Below are positions 5,372 to 7,171 of a stretch of DNA of 7,171 nucleotides, piece after piece. Under the pieces are notes generated by a model. It did no database searches and was not told the origin of the DNA. It worked only from the letters and a program-made list of their open reading frames with translations. Source of the DNA: JAXDBV01 sp034678415 (lineage in GTDB: Bacteria; Bacteroidota; Bacteroidia; Bacteroidales; VadinHA17). The translations under genes and the position numbers were made by a program. Position 1 is the first letter of the stretch; each line of letters starts with the position of its first letter. The stretch spans positions 1-7,171 of the forward strand of contig JAXDBV010000264.1 in assembly GCA_034678415.1 (NCBI GenBank), written 5' to 3'.

Positions 5372-6067
5372 ATGGTCAAATTGACAAAAAACAGGAAAAA
5401 AGCCCTGGAACTACTTGATCCAAGCAAATCATATAAGCTGACGGAGGCTGCAGAGCTGATCAAAAAGATCACCACTACCAAATTTGATGCCGCTGTCGAC
5501 GTGGATGTCCGCCTGGGTATTGATCCGCGGAAATCCAACCAGATGGTGCGCGGGGTGGTTACACTGCCGCATGGTACCGGTAAAAAAATACGAGTGCTCG
5601 TCCTCTGTTCACCTGACAGGGAACAGGAAGCGAAAGATGCCGGTGCTGATTATGTCGGACTTGATGAATACATCGAAAAAATCAAGAACGGATGGACAGA
5701 TGTGGATGTGGTCATCACCATGCCCTCCGTGATGGGGAAAATCGGTGCGCTTGGTAAAATCCTGGGGCCGAGAGGATTGATGCCCAATCCCAAGAGCGGA
5801 ACCGTGACCATGGATATTGGCAAAGCCGTGAAAGAAGTGAAGCAGGGAAAGATCGATTTTAAGGTTGATAAATACGGAATTATCCATTCTTCGATCGGAA
5901 AAGTATCCTTTAACCCCGGTCAGATCGTGGATAATGCCCGTGAATTCCTCGCCACCATACAAAAACTTAAACCGGCTACCGCAAAGGGTACCTATATTAA
6001 AAGTGTCTTTCTCTCCAGTACCATGAGTCCTGGAATAAGAATCGATACAAAAGCGCTGGAAGAATAA
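5372..6067 (+). CDS. rplA: 50S ribosomal protein uL1
   Basis: A 231-residue full-length L1. It starts MVKLTKNRKKALELLD and contains KFDAAVDVDVRLGIDPRK (37-54), and the L1 signature from GKIGALGKILGPRGLMPNP to SGTV (122-145). The end has the conserved GTYIKSVFLSSTMSPGI (206-222). L1 forms the mobile stalk at the E site and in many bacteria is the translational repressor of rplK-rplA. It lies 12 nt after rplK, a tight pair that suggests coupled translation. GAGGA at 5366-5370 sits only 1 nt before the ATG, too close to work as a normal SD. Confidence 0.98.
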   Translation: MVKLTKNRKKALELLDPSKSYKLTEAAELIKKITTTKFDAAVDVDVRLGIDPRKSNQMVRGVVTLPHGTGKKIRVLVLCSPDREQEAKDAGADYVGLDEYIEKIKNGWTDVDVVITMPSVMGKIGALGKILGPRGLMPNPKSGTVTMDIGKAVKEVKQGKIDFKVDKYGIIHSSIGKVSFNPGQIVDNAREFLATIQKLKPATAKGTYIKSVFLSSTMSPGIRIDTKALEE

Positions 6068-6088
6068 TTTTTCAAGGATGATGCTACT

Positions 6089-6607
6089 ATGAGACGTGAA
6101 GAGAAAAATACAATCATCGATACCCTTGTCAATAAGATAAGTCAGTATCCACACTTTTACCTTACCGACATTTCCGCACTGAATGCATCCGATACGTTTG
6201 CGTTGAGAAGGAAATGCTACGAAAAGGAAGTTGCACTAATCGTCGTTAAGAACACGCTTTTACGAAAAGCCCTTGAAAAATCCGGCACCAAGTATGAAGA
6301 ACTGTTGGAAGTACTGAACGACTCAACATCGATTATGTTCTCCCAGACAAGCAACTTGCCAGCAAAGGTGATCAAGGAATTCCGACAGAACCACGATAAA
6401 CCGATACTCAAAGCGGCCTTTGTGGAAGAGTCCGTATATTTTGGTGATGAAAGCCTTGAGATACTTACAAACCTCAAATCCAAAGACGAACTCGTCGGCG
6501 AGATCATCGGACTGCTGCAGTCACCCATGCGCAATGTCATTTCTGCATTGATGTCGGGTGGAAATAAAGTGGCAGGCATCGTGAAAGCATTGTCTGAAAG
6601 AAACTAA
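6089..6607 (+). CDS. rplJ: 50S ribosomal protein uL10
   Basis: A 172-residue protein, the usual L10 length. The N-terminal rRNA-binding domain shows FYLTDISALNASDTFALRRKC (23-43) and VVKNTLLRKALEKSG (52-66). The C-terminal helix (about 147-172, ending GIVKALSERN) is where L12 dimers dock. L10 anchors the L7/L12 stalk that recruits translational GTPases. Only 21 nt separate it from rplA, leaving no room for the L10-leader structure known from other bacteria. AAGGA at 6074-6078 lies 10 nt before the ATG, a weak SD at a slightly long distance. rplL follows after 35 nt. Confidence 0.97.
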   Translation: MRREEKNTIIDTLVNKISQYPHFYLTDISALNASDTFALRRKCYEKEVALIVVKNTLLRKALEKSGTKYEELLEVLNDSTSIMFSQTSNLPAKVIKEFRQNHDKPILKAAFVEESVYFGDESLEILTNLKSKDELVGEIIGLLQSPMRNVISALMSGGNKVAGIVKALSERN

Positions 6608-6642
6608 ATGTTAGTATTTTATTATTTAAATCAATAAACAAA

Positions 6643-7023
6643 ATGGCAGATTTGAAAAAGTTGGCAGAAGAACTTGTTAATCTTACTGTTAAGGAAGTGA
6701 ACGAACTGGCAGGTATTCTGAAAGATGAATATGGAATAGAACCTGCAGCTGCGGCTGTAGCTATTGCCGGCCCTGCTGGCGGAGGTGCTCAGGCTGCAGC
6801 TGTTGCTGAAAAAACCACATTCGATGTGATCCTGAAATCAGCTGGCGGGGCTAAACTGCAGATCGTTAAGCTGGTGAAGGATATTACAGGCCTTGGATTG
6901 AAAGAAGCAAAAACCGTTGTTGACTCAGCCCCCGCCCCTGTAAAGGAAGGCGTTTCAAAGGATGAGGCCGAATCCATTAAAAACCAGTTAACCGACGCAG
7001 GAGCTGAAGTTGAAATTAAGTAA
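6643..7023 (+). CDS. rplL: 50S ribosomal protein bL12 (L7/L12)
   Basis: A 126-residue stalk protein. Residues 1-33 form the helical N-terminal dimerisation and L10-binding domain (LKKLAEELVNLTVKEVNELA). Residues about 34-57 form the Ala/Gly-rich flexible hinge. Residues 58-126 form the globular domain that contacts EF-Tu and EF-G (KTTFDVILKSAGGAKLQIVK; VKDITGLGLKEAKTVVDSAP). Several copies per ribosome are needed, so it is usually expressed above rplJ. Here the 35-nt gap is very A/T-rich, with A at -1 to -3 and -6 and no SD, the efficient start context of this phylum. A 14-bp hairpin lies between its stop and rpoB. Confidence 0.98.
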   Translation: MADLKKLAEELVNLTVKEVNELAGILKDEYGIEPAAAAVAIAGPAGGGAQAAAVAEKTTFDVILKSAGGAKLQIVKLVKDITGLGLKEAKTVVDSAPAPVKEGVSKDEAESIKNQLTDAGAEVEIK

Positions 7024-7044
7024 CTCTATTCATTCATCCATAGA

Positions 7045-7143
7045 ATGCGTTTCTTAGGTTTGGTCCTGGTTATGCCAGGACTAAGCCTTTTGCTGTTTAT
7101 TATATACGTTCCTTTCATGCTTATTTACTCCCGGTTACAATGA
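7045..7143 (+). CDS. Candidate 32-residue hydrophobic leader ORF overlapping the rpoB start
   Basis: ATG at 7045, 32 sense codons and TGA at 7141-7143. The stop overlaps the rpoB ATG (7140-7142) as ATGA, the classic arrangement for translational coupling. The peptide begins MRFLGLVLVMPGLSLLLFII and stays hydrophobic up to LIYSRLQ, so it looks like one membrane span. It runs through the whole 7056-7088 hairpin. It has A at -3 and no SD. U-rich sequence after a hairpin naturally encodes Phe, Leu and Ile, and 32 codons can stay open by chance, so this is only a candidate. I do not recognise the peptide. Confidence 0.3.
   Translation: MRFLGLVLVMPGLSLLLFIIYVPFMLIYSRLQ
7056..7091 (+). terminator. 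Strong hairpin between rplL and rpoB, probable attenuator or processing site
   Basis: A 14-bp uninterrupted stem (7056-7069 with 7075-7088, including two G-T wobbles) closes a 5-nt TTATG loop. The inner seven pairs are GTCCTGG/CCAGGAC. A short T tract follows (about 7088-7091), then more T-rich sequence to about 7100. The interrupted T tract suggests partial rather than full termination. In E. coli the rplL-rpoB gap holds an attenuator and an RNase III site that lower rpoBC output relative to the ribosomal genes; the same role here is inferred from position. Confidence 0.65.
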
Positions 7144-7171
7144 AAGAAAGAATCAGTTTCTCCTCTACAAA
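7140..7171 (+). CDS. rpoB: RNA polymerase beta subunit, first ten codons, cut by the window's right edge
   Basis: ATG at 7140 followed by KERISFSSTK. This fits the start of Bacteroidota RpoB, where a short variable lead is followed by a segment like R(I/V)(N/S)F(A/S)S(T/I)K. Position directly after rplL supports the call strongly. rpoB encodes the beta subunit of core RNA polymerase and is expected to be followed by rpoC. No SD is visible in the T-rich leader. The start overlaps the stop of the candidate small ORF as ATGA. No other in-frame ATG lies close upstream. The call rests on ten residues plus context. Confidence 0.88.
   Translation, partial: MKERISFSST

Noticed and set aside
6193..6200. 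TACGTTTG inside rplJ as an internal promoter
   Set aside because: It has the -7 consensus but only TTTC, 18 nt upstream, at -33, and it encodes the conserved DTFAL segment.
6608..6637. 9-codon ORF starting right after the rplJ stop
   Set aside because: Too short to separate from chance in an A/T-rich spacer, and it covers no structure.
1..7171. CRISPR array, defence island or novel mobile system
   Set aside because: No spaced direct repeats, no foreign-looking gene and no break in the conserved ribosomal gene order were found.

Overview
This window looks like a chromosomal housekeeping locus from a member of the Bacteroidota, probably class Bacteroidia. Three things support this. Two upstream regions carry the Bacteroidota-type sigma promoter (TTTG, about 19-20 nt, TAnnTTTG), at 679-709 and 2233-2264. 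Most start codons sit behind A-rich leaders with no Shine-Dalgarno sequence. The gene order rpsU, xerC-like recombinase, hpf, a tRNA cluster, tuf, tRNA-Trp, secE, nusG, rplK, rplA, rplJ, rplL, rpoB is, from general knowledge, typical of the phylum. I cannot name the genus. All genes read on the + strand.

Layout. Positions 3-515 are the C-terminal part of a ComEA-like helix-hairpin-helix protein that begins before the window. After a 218-nt spacer with a consensus promoter come rpsU (734-925), a XerC/D-type tyrosine recombinase (1000-1887) and a short hibernation factor gene, hpf (1906-2205). A second consensus promoter precedes four tRNA genes, Thr(TGT), Tyr(GTA), Gly(TCC) and Thr(GGT), which run straight into tuf (2726-3913). 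tRNA-Trp(CCA) follows, then secE and nusG, the ribosomal protein genes rplK-rplA and rplJ-rplL, and the first ten codons of rpoB at the right edge.

The genes cover translation (EF-Tu, its aminoacyl-tRNA substrates, L11, L1, L10, L7/L12, S21), ribosome storage (HPF), transcription elongation (NusG, RpoB) and protein export (SecE). The recombinase and the HhH protein are the only DNA-handling proteins.

I see no new defence or mobile system. The signals worth a second look are in the leaders. A 14-bp hairpin lies between rplL and rpoB, and a 32-codon hydrophobic small ORF runs through it and ends in an ATGA overlap with the rpoB start. A smaller hairpin and 22-codon ORF lie ahead of rplK. hpf has a near-perfect Shine-Dalgarno sequence, which is unusual for this phylum, while rpsU has none and a very short predicted leader. 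Two tRNA genes carry stem mismatches. These are read by eye and need comparison with related genomes.
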